From Chrysophaeum taylorii (taxonomy: Eukaryota > Sar > Pelagophyceae > Pelagomonadales > Pelagomonadaceae): 20,783 nt of DNA. Shown here one piece after another: positions 8,684 through 16,745 of this stretch. The stretch is taken from positions 1 through 20,783 of the forward strand of contig JAQMWT010000516.1 in NCBI GenBank assembly GCA_029834535.1, read 5' to 3'. The notes under the pieces are model-generated. The model worked only from the letters and a program-made list of their open reading frames with translations. It made no database searches and was not told the origin of the DNA. Position numbers and translations under genes: made by a program. How positions within the stretch are numbered: position 1 is the stretch's first letter; each line of letters starts with the position of its first letter.

Positions 8684-9289
8684 CTATGTTTGGTCGTAAG
8701 CGTGTGAAGCTACCTCCGTCCGGGTCCTTGTATCTGGTCTTGAACGTCGCTCAGCCAGGGGCTTAGTAGGAACAAAAACACGAGGATCATCGCGCGGTCC
8801 CAAATCGGTATAGTAGTGAAGCGCAGCTGTATCATTGTCGTGGTCATATTCTTCGTAGACTTCGGCAACATAGATACGCTTCTTCCACGCGTTGGATCGT
8901 CCTTTAACCCTGAAAATCGCGAACTTACCATGCTTGAAACGGCCGCGGTCTGAAGGTAAATGCAGAGGGACTGAAGAAGTGTCGGTGGTTGGCACTTTCA
9001 AAGGCACAATCTGTTGTACAAATACTGCAACTGATTCAGCATCATCGTCGTTGACGTCCTGAATTTCGTAAACGACGGGAGGGATCTTTCTGGTAACTAT
9101 GTAAGGCCCGCGCCAAATGGGCCGTAGCTTGTGGCGCGTCTTAGGCACGAAACGCAGAACATAATCACCTGGGGAAAACTGGATGTCAATTTGGTGGGCA
9201 TCATAGTTGAGTTTTTGGCTCTCCTGTGCTTTCTGGTGAGCTCGTGTAACGAGTCGACTATAAAATTCAATCTTGTTCTTAAAGTCCAC
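8684..9289 (-). pseudogene. Gypsy integrase C-terminal part with extra module
   Basis: The 201-residue frame begins DFKNKIEFYSRLVTRAHQKA, the usual helical tail of a gypsy integrase core. It then gives FSPGDYVLRF and KLRPIWRGPYIVTRK, the GPY/F-type DNA-binding motif. Beyond it lies HGKFAIFRVKGRSNAWKKRI followed by a YVAEVYEEY strand and LHYYTDLG, a pattern of short aromatic-rich strands like the small beta-barrels (Tudor, Agenet or chromo type) that some integrases use for chromatin targeting. That identification is inference. The GTG at 9289 is not a true start: the core lies in another frame upstream and is separated by TAA. The stop is TAG 8684-8686. Confidence 0.8.
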
Positions 9290-9308
9290 CTAAGTCTGAT
9301 GACGTGAT

Positions 9309-9635
9309 TTATTGCGGTAGATCACGCTGTTCACTCAAAAGATTGTAATCGGGTGGTAACAAGGGTTGCTTGCCAGTACGCATCATGAAAGGTGAAATCT
9401 TCGTTCCCGGAATGTACATCCTATTGTACGTGAATGCCACATATGGGAGGAAATTCGACCAATCTGGCTGACGCTGTTCATCGATCGCATCTCGCAAGAA
9501 GGCTTCGATAACTCGGTTGACACGTTCAGTGTGGTTACTCTGAAGGTGATACGGAAGGGTAGTACGATAACTTACGTTGAATTGACGAACAATCGTGCGA
9601 AATAACCTGTCCGCGAACTCCGAACTCATTTCCAT
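9309..9635 (-). pseudogene. Gypsy integrase core, second half
   Basis: Starting after the second catalytic Asp, this frame reads EFADRLFRTIVRQF, YHLQSNHTERVNRVIEAFLR (with the catalytic Glu in TERVNR), then DWSNFLPYVAFTYNR, all typical of retroelement rve cores. It is out of frame with the first half (9535-11124) because GAGTTCG is tandemly duplicated (+ strand CGAACTC at 9614-9620 and 9621-9627), adding seven bases. It ends at an in-frame TAA, 9309-9311, before the C-terminal part, so the integrase is interrupted twice. Confidence 0.85.
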
Positions 9636-11124
9636 TATCCGTGACTATGCACCGTGGGAGACATCCATCGAGTAAAATCTTGTCCACAAACGCGTTCAAA
9701 ATTGAATAGTCATGTTTTGTGTTGATCAGAGCTAATTTCAAGAAATGCGACGCTGCATCGTACATTGCGAGTATGTACGTGTACAGGTCAGCGCCTCGCA
9801 GAGGTCCAATCAAATCCATACCTAGGACATAGCAATCTCCGACGCGATTCGGTTGACAGAGCAAGCCATGACGCCTAGGCATGGTGGATCGAATCTTCTG
9901 GCAAATAATGCAGGCATTGACGAACTCATTAACTGACGATGAGACGTTTGGCCACCAATACCGTTCTAAGATTTGATTCGCTGTGGAGTCTCGTCCTACA
10001 TGGCCTCCGAACAATCCTCGGTGATGCATGGCGATTACACGCTTTCGCATAGACTGAGGGACCACAATAAGACGTTGAGAATCCGAATCATCGACCTTAT
10101 ACAACACATCGCTATCAACTTCATACGGTACGGATGACTGCTCGTCTTGATCTTTCTGTTCAGAGTCGAGATTTCGTCTGATGCGCTTGCATGTGTCATC
10201 TTCAGCTTGTTCTTTCGCTATCTCATCGAGAGTGATCTCATCCTCCGCTTGATCCGCAAAAGGGAGACGTTCGACGGAGTCAACTGGCTCAGACTCGTAC
10301 GAGAATTGAGGCGGTTGTACGTTCTGTCGCGTACTAACTGCTACCATAGCTGCGGTGGGTCCGCTGTCCGTCGGTATAGGCATCGTCACCGAAGAGAAGG
10401 TAAAACAAGCTGTGCCAGGTACATCGGTGGGGATTTCTTGGAAAATCAAAAAAGCTTCATTGATCGGTTCCCCGTCTTCGTCTTTCTCGATCAATTTGTC
10501 GATAGGGTTGCGCGACAGACAATCCGGGATGCGCATGCCAGGGGAATTTCCAGGCTTGTATCCGAGCTCCCGGTCGAACGCAGCAAGCCGCATAGCCCAT
10601 CGTGCTAACTGTCCAGACGTATGATTCGAATCCCGAAGAAACGTTAAATTACGATGTTCCGTCTCTAATTTCGTCTGATGACCTTCGATAAAAAATCGGA
10701 AATTTTCAAGAGCGGAGAGTACTGCGAGGAGTTCCAAGCGCCGATGATCATACTTCCTCATCGACTTAGGCACGGTTCGATTCCAGTATTCAATAACTCT
10801 CTCTTCGATTCTTTCTCTTCCATCGTCGTCAACGACTGGTACCTTTTGAAATAGGTAAGCACCCAACCCATGCGCGGAAGCATCAGTTCGAATGTAGAAA
10901 GGCAACGAGTAATCAGGATGGTAGACACCCTTCGAAGTGACAATAGCCTCGTTGATGGCATCCCAAGCTTCCTGACACTCTTTCGTCCACTCGAATTTTA
11001 CGTCCGGCAACGTCAGTTGTCTTAATGGCTCTGCAACCTTCGCAAAATTCCTTACAAAACGCCGGCAAATACTCCCCATTCCAAGGAAAGACCGCACTTG
11101 CTTCTTAGGGTCAGCATCCGACAA
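9535..11124 (-). CDS. Gypsy pol: RT connection, RNase H, integrase HHCC finger and first half of core
   Basis: Residues 1-70 hold the RT thumb/connection signature KKQVRSFLGMGSICRRFVRNF and EPLRQLT. RNase H follows with Asp81 in RTDASAHGLGAYLFQ, Glu131 in RRLELLAVLSALENF and the MRIPDCLSR end motif; the usual TDH is TEH here. After a linker (about 205-330) comes the integrase zinc finger, with HH in AMHHRGLFGGHVG and CC in NACIICQ. The core begins with the first Asp in GMDLIGPL and the second in VTDNGNEF. The frame then runs out of the domain because of the 7-bp duplication at 9614-9627. RT proper lies upstream in other frames, so the ATG at 11124 is internal to an ancestral polyprotein. Confidence 0.92.
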   Translation of the reverse strand: MSDADPKKQVRSFLGMGSICRRFVRNFAKVAEPLRQLTLPDVKFEWTKECQEAWDAINEAIVTSKGVYHPDYSLPFYIRTDASAHGLGAYLFQKVPVVDDDGRERIEERVIEYWNRTVPKSMRKYDHRRLELLAVLSALENFRFFIEGHQTKLETEHRNLTFLRDSNHTSGQLARWAMRLAAFDRELGYKPGNSPGMRIPDCLSRNPIDKLIEKDEDGEPINEAFLIFQEIPTDVPGTACFTFSSVTMPIPTDSGPTAAMVAVSTRQNVQPPQFSYESEPVDSVERLPFADQAEDEITLDEIAKEQAEDDTCKRIRRNLDSEQKDQDEQSSVPYEVDSDVLYKVDDSDSQRLIVVPQSMRKRVIAMHHRGLFGGHVGRDSTANQILERYWWPNVSSSVNEFVNACIICQKIRSTMPRRHGLLCQPNRVGDCYVLGMDLIGPLRGADLYTYILAMYDAASHFLKLALINTKHDYSILNAFVDKILLDGCLPRCIVTDNGNEFGVRGQVISHDCSSIQRKLSYYPSVSPSE

Positions 11125-11156
11125 AGTGCCTGGGATTGGCGTGTGTCTGATGGCTT

Positions 11157-12196
11157 CTAAACTCCTCGGTTATGGAAGAAGTCCGTTCGGGGTAGACAAA
11201 TGGCCCAACAACTCAATGACTTCTTGCATGAAGTGGATCTTCTTGATCTTGGCGCTGTACCCTTCCAAGGCGATATGGGGAATAACTTGCACAGGCATTG
11301 CAATTGATTCTTAGTATCCGCGTGACCGGCGATAATATCGTCGATATATGCCACGAGATCACGATATAGCCATTTCGACAAGCCAGTGTTTAGCTGCTTA
11401 AAAAATAAAATTCCGGCTGGTTTGACTCCCAAAGGCAGACGCATGTAGCTGTACGCTCCCAGAGGACTAGGGAAGGTGACCACATCTTGTGCATCTAGCG
11501 ACAATCGTAAATTGTGATAGCCCCAACGAATATCCAAACTGGAACGACAGAACTTGTCGATGAGAAACATCAACGCGTCAGCCATGCTCACACTCGGCCA
11601 GCTATCATCCTTGAGCAATGCATTGAGGCGCCGTAGGTCGACAGCTGCTCTGTAAGCATTGGAAGTGCCAGGCTCAGCACCTTTCTTAGGCAACATCAAA
11701 ATAGGGAACCCCATGGAGAATTCGCGGGACGAATAACTCCGTCTCGGGTCCATGCTTCAATCTGCATCCGCAAACATTCAATCTTTTCTTTCGACAACCG
11801 ATATGGCGAGAGTTTGACGGGAGTCGGGTTCTCTTCTTTGAACCGGAGCGTCACTTCAGGTGAATCAACAGGTCTCATCACATCATCGAAAAATGCCCAC
11901 GAATACGAGATTAAGTGCTTCATCATCAGCTTCTCGTCATCATCTAAAGCAGGATGCTCTGTAATACCCAATTCAGTCATCACCTCTTCGACCTGCGCGA
12001 CGGTCGGAGGGATGACCTGCATGCTCTCCTGATCCGCTAAATGAGGAGGCATCACCGGTAAAGGTTGACCATGTTCGTCGTGAGGCGCGTCCGCCCACGG
12101 AACGTCGTACTTATTGAAATACGCAGGTCGCTCCTTCGCGGTGCCTTCTTCTTCAGCAGTTGCGGAGGGCTGGTTGCCGGCTTGGTTGCTTTGCAT
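11157..12196 (-). pseudogene. Gypsy reverse transcriptase, frameshifted
   Basis: Two overlapping frames cover the RT fingers and palm. The first (12196-11696) ends with PYRLSKEKIECLRMQIEAW and DGVIRPANSPWG, the standard start of a gypsy RT. The second (11753-11157) carries FPILMLPKKG, AYRAAVDLRRLNALL, SSLDIRWGYHNLRL with the first catalytic Asp (Asp74), and AYIDDIIAGH with the catalytic pair (Asp138, Asp139). The switch lies in the GGGG of CCATGGGGTTCC near 11712. After residue 150 the frame changes again: the RT continuation (SAKIKKIHFMQEVIELLGHL) is in a third frame near 11200-11270. Catalytic residues survive, but the product cannot be full length without several recodings. Confidence 0.9.
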
Positions 12197-13406
12197 AACA
12201 GCAGTGGCGACGGTGGCCCCCCTGCAAAAGATTGAGCCGTCCCAGGCGATGTAACCGAAGGTGGTGGCGGGGTGGTGGAGGCAGCAGCTGATGGTGCAGG
12301 ACTCGCAGGAGAATAGAGTTCATCGGGCGAAATCCATGACACACTTCGAGTGGCAGGGTCGAGCGTTGGAATGCGCGACTCTACAGCAAAAGGTGAAAAC
12401 CGTAGAATATGGTGATCGGGTTGGGCTATCGTAGTCGTCGCAATATTCCGCAACTTACCCAAATTTCGAAGTGAAGGGTCAAACGAATTGTGCACTGCTA
12501 GCGCGATCCGCGTCATAGTCGCGGGTGGCACCATACTGCCAAGCATCTTCATAGCTGCTGTCTCTGAAACTTTCTCACCCCATTGCCACGTAGCAGGAAC
12601 GGTCATAATTTCCTGGTGCATCTGCAACGTGAGTGGACGGGTGTTCGAGAAATGAGGTCCCATCTGCAATTTGTTGCGCGTCACTGTGAAGGCAGGGCCG
12701 ATAGCCGGGCGCGTAGATGAGAAACTGTTCACTATAATGAGCGGGTGACCACCTGTAAATCCCAACGCTGGCCCAAAACGGTCCCGTAAATTCGGTGGTA
12801 CACGCGATAATAACGGCAGTTCCAAGCGAACATTGCAAGCAAGTAGGCGCGTGCGCGAGCACAGCAATTCTGGTGTGATACTATAGAAATCGACAATACG
12901 CGGCACATAAAATTGGTGATGCACAAAAGGGATCACTGATGGTTCCTGCTCGAGCGTCCATCGTCCAATTACATAAGGTGCGTTGCGGAAATGACGCAGG
13001 ACCCAAGAAGTAATAGTAGCGCCCTTGCGTGCGTCCCTGTAGTGCAAATTGGCAGTCGACCCATAGATACACGGCGGACTTGCGTGAAAATAAGAATGCT
13101 TCCAAAATCTGAATGTAAATACGACAACACCAAGTCGTATGTACGACGATGAGATTTCCCTAACTCATGCAAAACATAGGGAATCTTCGGAAAATTGAGC
13201 TCAAAGGTGGCTCGGGCTTGAGGACAAGCATCCAAAGCCAGGACAATGCGAAATGAACTGCCATATAGCTCATTGCATCGCCGGATACCCAACGTTGATC
13301 CTCCAGCGCCAGCAAAGTAGACGACGACAAAGGTGTAGGTGATGGGTATCCAAACCAAGGAGGCGTGCTTGGATAGCAGGTCCTTATCAGTCGCCTCCAT
13401 CTCCAT
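12052..13406 (-). pseudogene. Cytosine-C5 DNA methyltransferase inside the gypsy element, split by one frameshift
   Basis: C5 methyltransferases transfer a methyl group from SAM to cytosine in DNA. In the frame of 13406, motif I is YFAGAGGSTLGIRR (13319-13278), and motif II is LALDACPQARATFELNFP. The frame changes near 13100 (GATTTTGG on the - strand). In the frame of 13047, motif IV is HASPPCIYGS with the catalytic Cys codon at 13069-13071. Motif VI is probably TLEQ (Glu at 12949-12951) and motif VIII CSRTRLL (12861-12841). Motif IX is RPLTLQMHQE (12639-12610) and motif X GSMVPP (12540-12523). A short target-recognition region lies between VIII and IX. The domain of about 275 residues is compact like bacterial or viral enzymes. 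After about 12490 a Pro/Ser-rich linker leads toward RT. All three catalytic signatures are kept; only the frame is broken. Confidence 0.88.
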
Positions 13407-13414
13407 TTCTGGTG

Positions 13415-13423
13415 TTTTTTTTT
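13415..13423 (-). promoter_or_regulatory. A9 slippery run joining gag to the methyltransferase frame
   Basis: On the - strand gag reads GTG AAA AAA AAA CAC. The methyltransferase frame opens from the -1 position right here (ACA CCA GAA ATG). A AAA AAA in the zero frame is a usable -1 slippery heptamer. A programmed shift as in other gag-pol elements would fit, as would a simple loss or gain of a base in a homopolymer. I see no convincing downstream stimulatory structure. Confidence 0.4.
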
Positions 13424-14494
13424 CACTTCTTCATCTGGAGGTGGCTCAGGAGGAGGTCTGTCACTTAAGACATCCTCCTCGACTTCATTCTCGTCAACAG
13501 CAGCCGTGAGAGTCGCATGACAAACGTCCTCAGTGGCTTCTAGCTGCATGTTGACACATCCTTCATGCGGCATGATCTCGCCTTCCATCTTACGCTGCAA
13601 CTGCATCCACCACGCGTTCACCTCCTCCCGGTCCTTCGTAATTTGCCCACTGAGATTCGAAAACGTGATACGAGTCATACCAGCAGCTCCTTTCTTGATA
13701 TGAAGTATCTCTTCTTCGTTACGAGGACGTGCTGAACCGGGGTCAGTATGATGCTGCGGGGTAGGCTCCGGTCGACTTCGCGGTGGCTGATCGTCGGTCA
13801 GTGCCGATACAGCGTCATCTTCTTCGGGCGTAACACGCGTAGCATCCGGAGAGGCTGGCCGTGCCTCTCGAGCATGCGCCCGCGTGGATTCCTCCACCAT
13901 TCGTCGAAGTCGATCGTTGTCGATCCGCTGCCGCTCCACTTCTGAGCGTTGTTGTTGCGCGTCGCGGCGGGTGCGCTCAAGTTCACGTATGACTTGCTCG
14001 ATCTGCGACTGGTACATCTCGAATCGTTCGTTGATGGTCTGCAGAATCTCGGGGTCGGTATCCACGCGAAAATCTGTCGCCCTCGTATTCGCGGATGGTG
14101 GCCTAGGAGGTGCACTCTCCTCTGGTCCACGCATCGCCGTAAACGGTCCGGGTTCCGCTCGAGATGGCTCCGTAGTATTCATCGCACGTTCGTAGGGTCG
14201 TGCGTACGGGAACGTCGGCTCACCCGGTCTTGAAGTTGCGTCTGGCGCAACCGTAGCTCCCCCTTCGCCAGCGCGTGGATCCGGAAGGATGATCACGCTT
14301 GGGGGGTTGTCGAGGCTGTCCGATGACCTTGCCTCTCTTCTGATGCCGCTTTCCTCGGCTTCCGGCCGTGGAAAGGGCGTACTGAACGGTGTTCTTCCAA
14401 GAGACGAAAGTGGAGTCGCTGCACTGAATCGTTGCAGACGCTCCTGTGCGTCCCGAAACCACTGCGGTCGTTCTGTCATTGGCCTCTCTGCCAT
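13415..14494 (-). CDS. Gypsy gag-like protein with coiled coil, capsid apparently truncated
   Basis: The start is ATG 14492-14494 after a leader of about 450 bases. The formal ORF runs to 13160, but after residue 360 (KKK at the A9 run) it only reads the methyltransferase region out of frame, so the gag part is residues 1-360. Residues 20-140 are Pro/Ser/Arg-rich and disordered-looking. Residues 146-212 are a long charged helix with heptad-like spacing (INERFEMYQSQIEQVIRELE), a likely coiled coil for multimerisation. Residues 272-305 (TRITFSNLSG and VNAWWMQLQRKME) resemble the beginning of a gypsy capsid. The rest of the capsid, CCHC nucleocapsid and protease are not found. The end is acidic and Pro-rich (PPPEPPPDEE). 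Confidence 0.75.
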
Positions 14495-14940
14495 GACCGC
14501 GCTTTGCCCGGATAATAGGATTAATCCGAACGCTCACAACTCGCTTGTTGTATTCTTTTCGTCAGACGACAATTGCCGGCAGCCGTCTGACTGCGCGCTG
14601 TACCGGTGCGCTGGACTTACGGAAGTTTTTGCCTTGCGCGTGAAGACTATGGACGGCCTTCCCGGTGCTATCGCTCGCCGTCAGGGAGGTGGTCTGCCTC
14701 GCGCGATCTAGGTTAGGACTTACAACACTGCCACTCAGTTGCGATATGCACAGATATGCAAAATGAGTCCTAGTGACTCCGCTCCCAGTTCGATCCGAAT
14801 CACGAAAAATGAACCCCGCGGCGGTACCCGTGATCCCCTGGATCTTCACCCACAAATGCGTCGGCTTCGCACTCACTCGACCGTTACGAACCGACTCGCC
14901 GCCGAAAAAAAGGAGGTCGATAGTCCGGGAGTTGGACTAT
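14495..14940 (-). other. Gypsy 5' leader between primer binding site and gag
   Basis: About 450 bases lie between the primer binding site and the gag ATG. Short overlapping frames exist on both strands, but none is conserved-looking. Packaging or dimerisation signals would be expected here, and I cannot identify them. Confidence 0.4.
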
Positions 14941-14943
14941 CGA
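14917..14943 (-). other. 10-bp perfect hairpin overlapping the primer binding site
   Basis: TCGATAGTCC (14917-14926) pairs exactly with GGACTATCGA (14934-14943) around a 7-base loop. The outer three base pairs overlap the end of the primer binding site, so primer annealing and hairpin formation would compete. Confidence 0.65.
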
Positions 14944-14961
14944 TTCCCGTTTCTGAGACCA
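14941..14961 (-). promoter_or_regulatory. Primer binding site complementary to a tRNA 3' end
   Basis: On the - strand, one base after the LTR terminus, the sequence reads TGGTCTCAGAAACGGGAATC followed by G. Read on the + strand it has the geometry of a tRNA end: CGATT as the last five T-loop bases, CCCGT as T-stem, seven acceptor-stem bases, discriminator A and CCA. The tRNA species is not identified. Confidence 0.8.
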
Positions 14962-14962
14962 C

Positions 14963-15295
14963 TGTAGTGGTTTTCTCTCAGACACCCGCCCCTCTTGGCC
15001 GGACCAGGGGCCTCAACAACCCTTTCTCCCAACCCGAACCGCGGGTGAAACCACCACACGCCCGATCTCAGCGTAATACCTCACGCCATCACGAAATCGG
15101 ACAATCAAATGAGGGTAATAGCAAGAAGACAGCAAGAAAGCAATACAACTGCCTGGTACATTGGGTTCAGTGGAAGTACAGGTGAGGATGTCAAGATGAC
15201 CCCCCCCCCATAATTGCAAGGTCAGTACCAGAGCAACAATCAGGGTAAGTCAGGTGGCAGGCAGGCAAGTGGGGGGAATGGGCGTTACTGCCACA
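14963..15295 (-). repeat. 5' LTR of the gypsy element (333 bp)
   Basis: Begins TGTAGTGGTTTT and ends ACTGCCACA in + orientation, a direct repeat of 8164-8499. For the - strand element it is the promoter-bearing LTR. I see no strong TATA box. Confidence 0.95.
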
Positions 15296-15640
15296 GATCG
15301 ACATCTGCGACTCGAAACGCGCCGAAGAACATCACCGAGTTCCCCCCAATCATCATCGTGCTCAACAAACACGCCCGTCGTCATCAAGATAATCCTGAAC
15401 GGGCGTCATGTCATCATCGAAAACTATCTGTGGGCGACCAGTAATATCGGTCATCTCCGCTGCCGTCATGGCGCTCCTCATCATCTCGAGACATGCCACA
15501 ACACTTCAGCTCAAAGTGCCGTCGCGCGCGAAAATGGTACCAGTCCCGGTACTCTCTGGTGCCGGAACAATCCGATACTACCCCTAACCTGCGCATTTAT
15601 TTCCGTTATTAGAATAGATCTACAAATAAGAACCACATAA
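15296..15640 (+). other. Right half of the sequence split by the gypsy insertion; coding-like in shifting frames
   Basis: It starts with the GATC target-site copy. GC3-rich codons read ICDSK (frame 1), then NITEFPPIIIVLNKH (frame 2), then TPVVIKIILNGRHVIIENYL (frame 3). The hydrophobic beta-strand patterns look real, but the frame slips twice within 150 bases, so if this was a gene it is decayed, or spliced in ways I cannot see. The family is unknown. 15641-15907 downstream holds nothing I can support. Confidence 0.3.
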
Positions 15641-15907
15641 GCGCGCCGAAATTCAGGGGCCGGGGTGTGTGAACAACGGGTGGTATTTATGTGCGCAAAC
15701 GACGCGTCTTGGGCCCCTCTACGCGCAGAAAAATCGCGAAGATCCAATTCGACGGTGTGTGAAAGTTTATAGAGCACGACTAAATTCGCCTTGTCAGGAA
15801 TCAAATACCCATACATAAATAATCGGAGGCAGAGAGGCCATTAATTAGTGTCCGGTGTCGTCATATACTGAAAAGTACTCAAAACGGACGCCGAAACGGA
15901 CGTAAAT

Positions 15908-15968
15908 GTTAGTACGAATACAAAACTTCGGTATGTATTGTTAGTACGAATACAAAATTTCGGTATGT
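15908..15968. repeat. Tandem duplication with 32-bp period
   Basis: GTTAGTACGAATACAAAACT begins the unit at 15908 and recurs at 15940 with one substitution over 29 bases. It lies in AT-rich DNA upstream of the exon-like ORF. Confidence 0.88.
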
Positions 15969-16015
15969 TTGGCGCTCCAATCGCTTTCGCGATTTTATTT
16001 TTTTGTCCGTATGAA

Positions 16016-16380
16016 GCTAGCCGTTGACAATTTTGAATTATGCAACTGCTAGCCGTTGCCAATAACGACTGAAAAAGATTCCGAGAACGGTCGAATATGT
16101 CGTGCGAGCCGTTGACAGCTTCTACCTGCGACAACGAAAATCACGCCGTTATGTCGGAGCCGTTGGCTTTTCACTTTTTCTTGAGTCTTCAGGAGCGCGC
16201 TCTTGAACATTCCAAGAACGATGCTTGTGCGTCAGATTCATAATAACGTAGCACTTCAAGATTCGACGAATTCGAATAACGACTTCCAAGAATTCCGAGA
16301 ACAATGGAAAACCTAGAAAATTTAATTGTTTCGTGCTAGCCGTTATCTGCGTCGACAGAACGATGGAAAGCATAGAAAAG
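16016..16380. repeat. Degenerate repeats with AGCCGTT core upstream of an exon-like ORF
   Basis: GCTAGCCGTTGACAA (16016), GCTAGCCGTTGCCAA (16048), GCGAGCCGTTGACAG (16104), a GAGCCGTTGGC variant (16157) and GCTAGCCGTTATC (16335) share the core. Nearby sequence repeats too: AGAACAATGGAAAACCTAGA is echoed at about 16359 as AGAACGATGGAAAGCATAGA. The region is either a decayed minisatellite or a promoter with repeated sites. CCGTTG matches the core bound by MYB-type factors, which is only suggestive. Confidence 0.6.
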
Positions 16381-16386
16381 GAGTGA

Positions 16387-16707
16387 TGCCCACGTCTCAG
16401 GAACTCGCGGACCAGCGAAAGTGTCTCCTCCAAAAAGAACGGCGCGACGCGCATCTTCAAGTACCTCGCGCGTGGCTTCAAGGCGGGCAACGCCTACGAC
16501 ATCGTCAACGCCGCCCTCGCTCTCCAACGCCCGAACGCCCTCGCCGACATCCAAGACGCACGTATCCCGGTGCTCTTCGCCACAATTCGTGCCGCTGCCC
16601 TCGCCGCCGCCTGCAACATCTACGGTCGCGACCCCAACAACGCCTCGGACCTCACGCCGCAGGAACACGACCCGGATGTCATTGACCTCACCGAAGACCT
16701 CCTCTAA
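16387..16707 (+). CDS. Exon-like ORF ending in a SUMO-interaction-like motif
   Basis: The frame 16387-16707 has no in-frame ATG but a strong coding signature from about 16420: nearly every codon ends in C or G, unlike the other frames. The product begins SVSSKKNGATRIFKYLARGF and includes an Ala-rich helical stretch (PVLFATIRAAALAAACNIYG). It ends with DPDVIDLTEDLL before TAA 16705-16707. VIDLT flanked by acids is the classical SUMO-interaction motif. Lack of a start suggests a terminal exon with an acceptor AG near 16400 or 16415, or a gene fragment. I do not recognise the family. It is not related to the retrotransposons on either side, so it may be a host gene. Confidence 0.6.
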   Translation, partial: CPRLRNSRTSESVSSKKNGATRIFKYLARGFKAGNAYDIVNAALALQRPNALADIQDARIPVLFATIRAAALAAACNIYGRDPNNASDLTPQEHDPDVIDLTEDLL

Positions 16708-16745
16708 CCCGCCAGCACCAATATTATTCTTATCAGCGCGGTGGC

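Larger units (their letters stand above)
8164..15295 (-). mobile_element. Ty3/gypsy-type LTR retrotransposon carrying a DNA methyltransferase
   Basis: Two direct LTRs (8164-8499 and 14963-15295) flank a 6.5-kb interior coded on the - strand. GATC immediately precedes the left LTR (8160-8163) and follows the right LTR (15296-15299), a 4-bp target-site duplication. The interior order is primer binding site, leader, gag with coiled coil, cytosine-C5 methyltransferase, RT, RNase H, integrase with HHCC finger, GPY-like motif and a C-terminal extension, then polypurine tract. RT before integrase defines Ty3/gypsy. No protease DS/TG motif and no CCHC knuckle are visible. At least six frame breaks lie between gag and the integrase end, one or more of which could be programmed. 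LTR divergence (8 substitutions plus a C-run length change) agrees with an older insertion. Confidence 0.93.

Noticed and set aside
8310..8699. 129-codon + strand ORF across the gypsy 3' LTR
   Set aside because: It crosses the LTR, polypurine tract and untranslated end of the opposite-strand element.
13160..13410. Continuation of gag in its own frame
   Set aside because: The sequence reads a conserved methyltransferase in the -1 frame, so the gag frame here is a shadow.
14941..14961. Initiator Met tRNA as gypsy primer
   Set aside because: TGGTCTCAGAAA resembles TGGTATCAGAGC in part, but the bases further in fit another tRNA acceptor and T arm.
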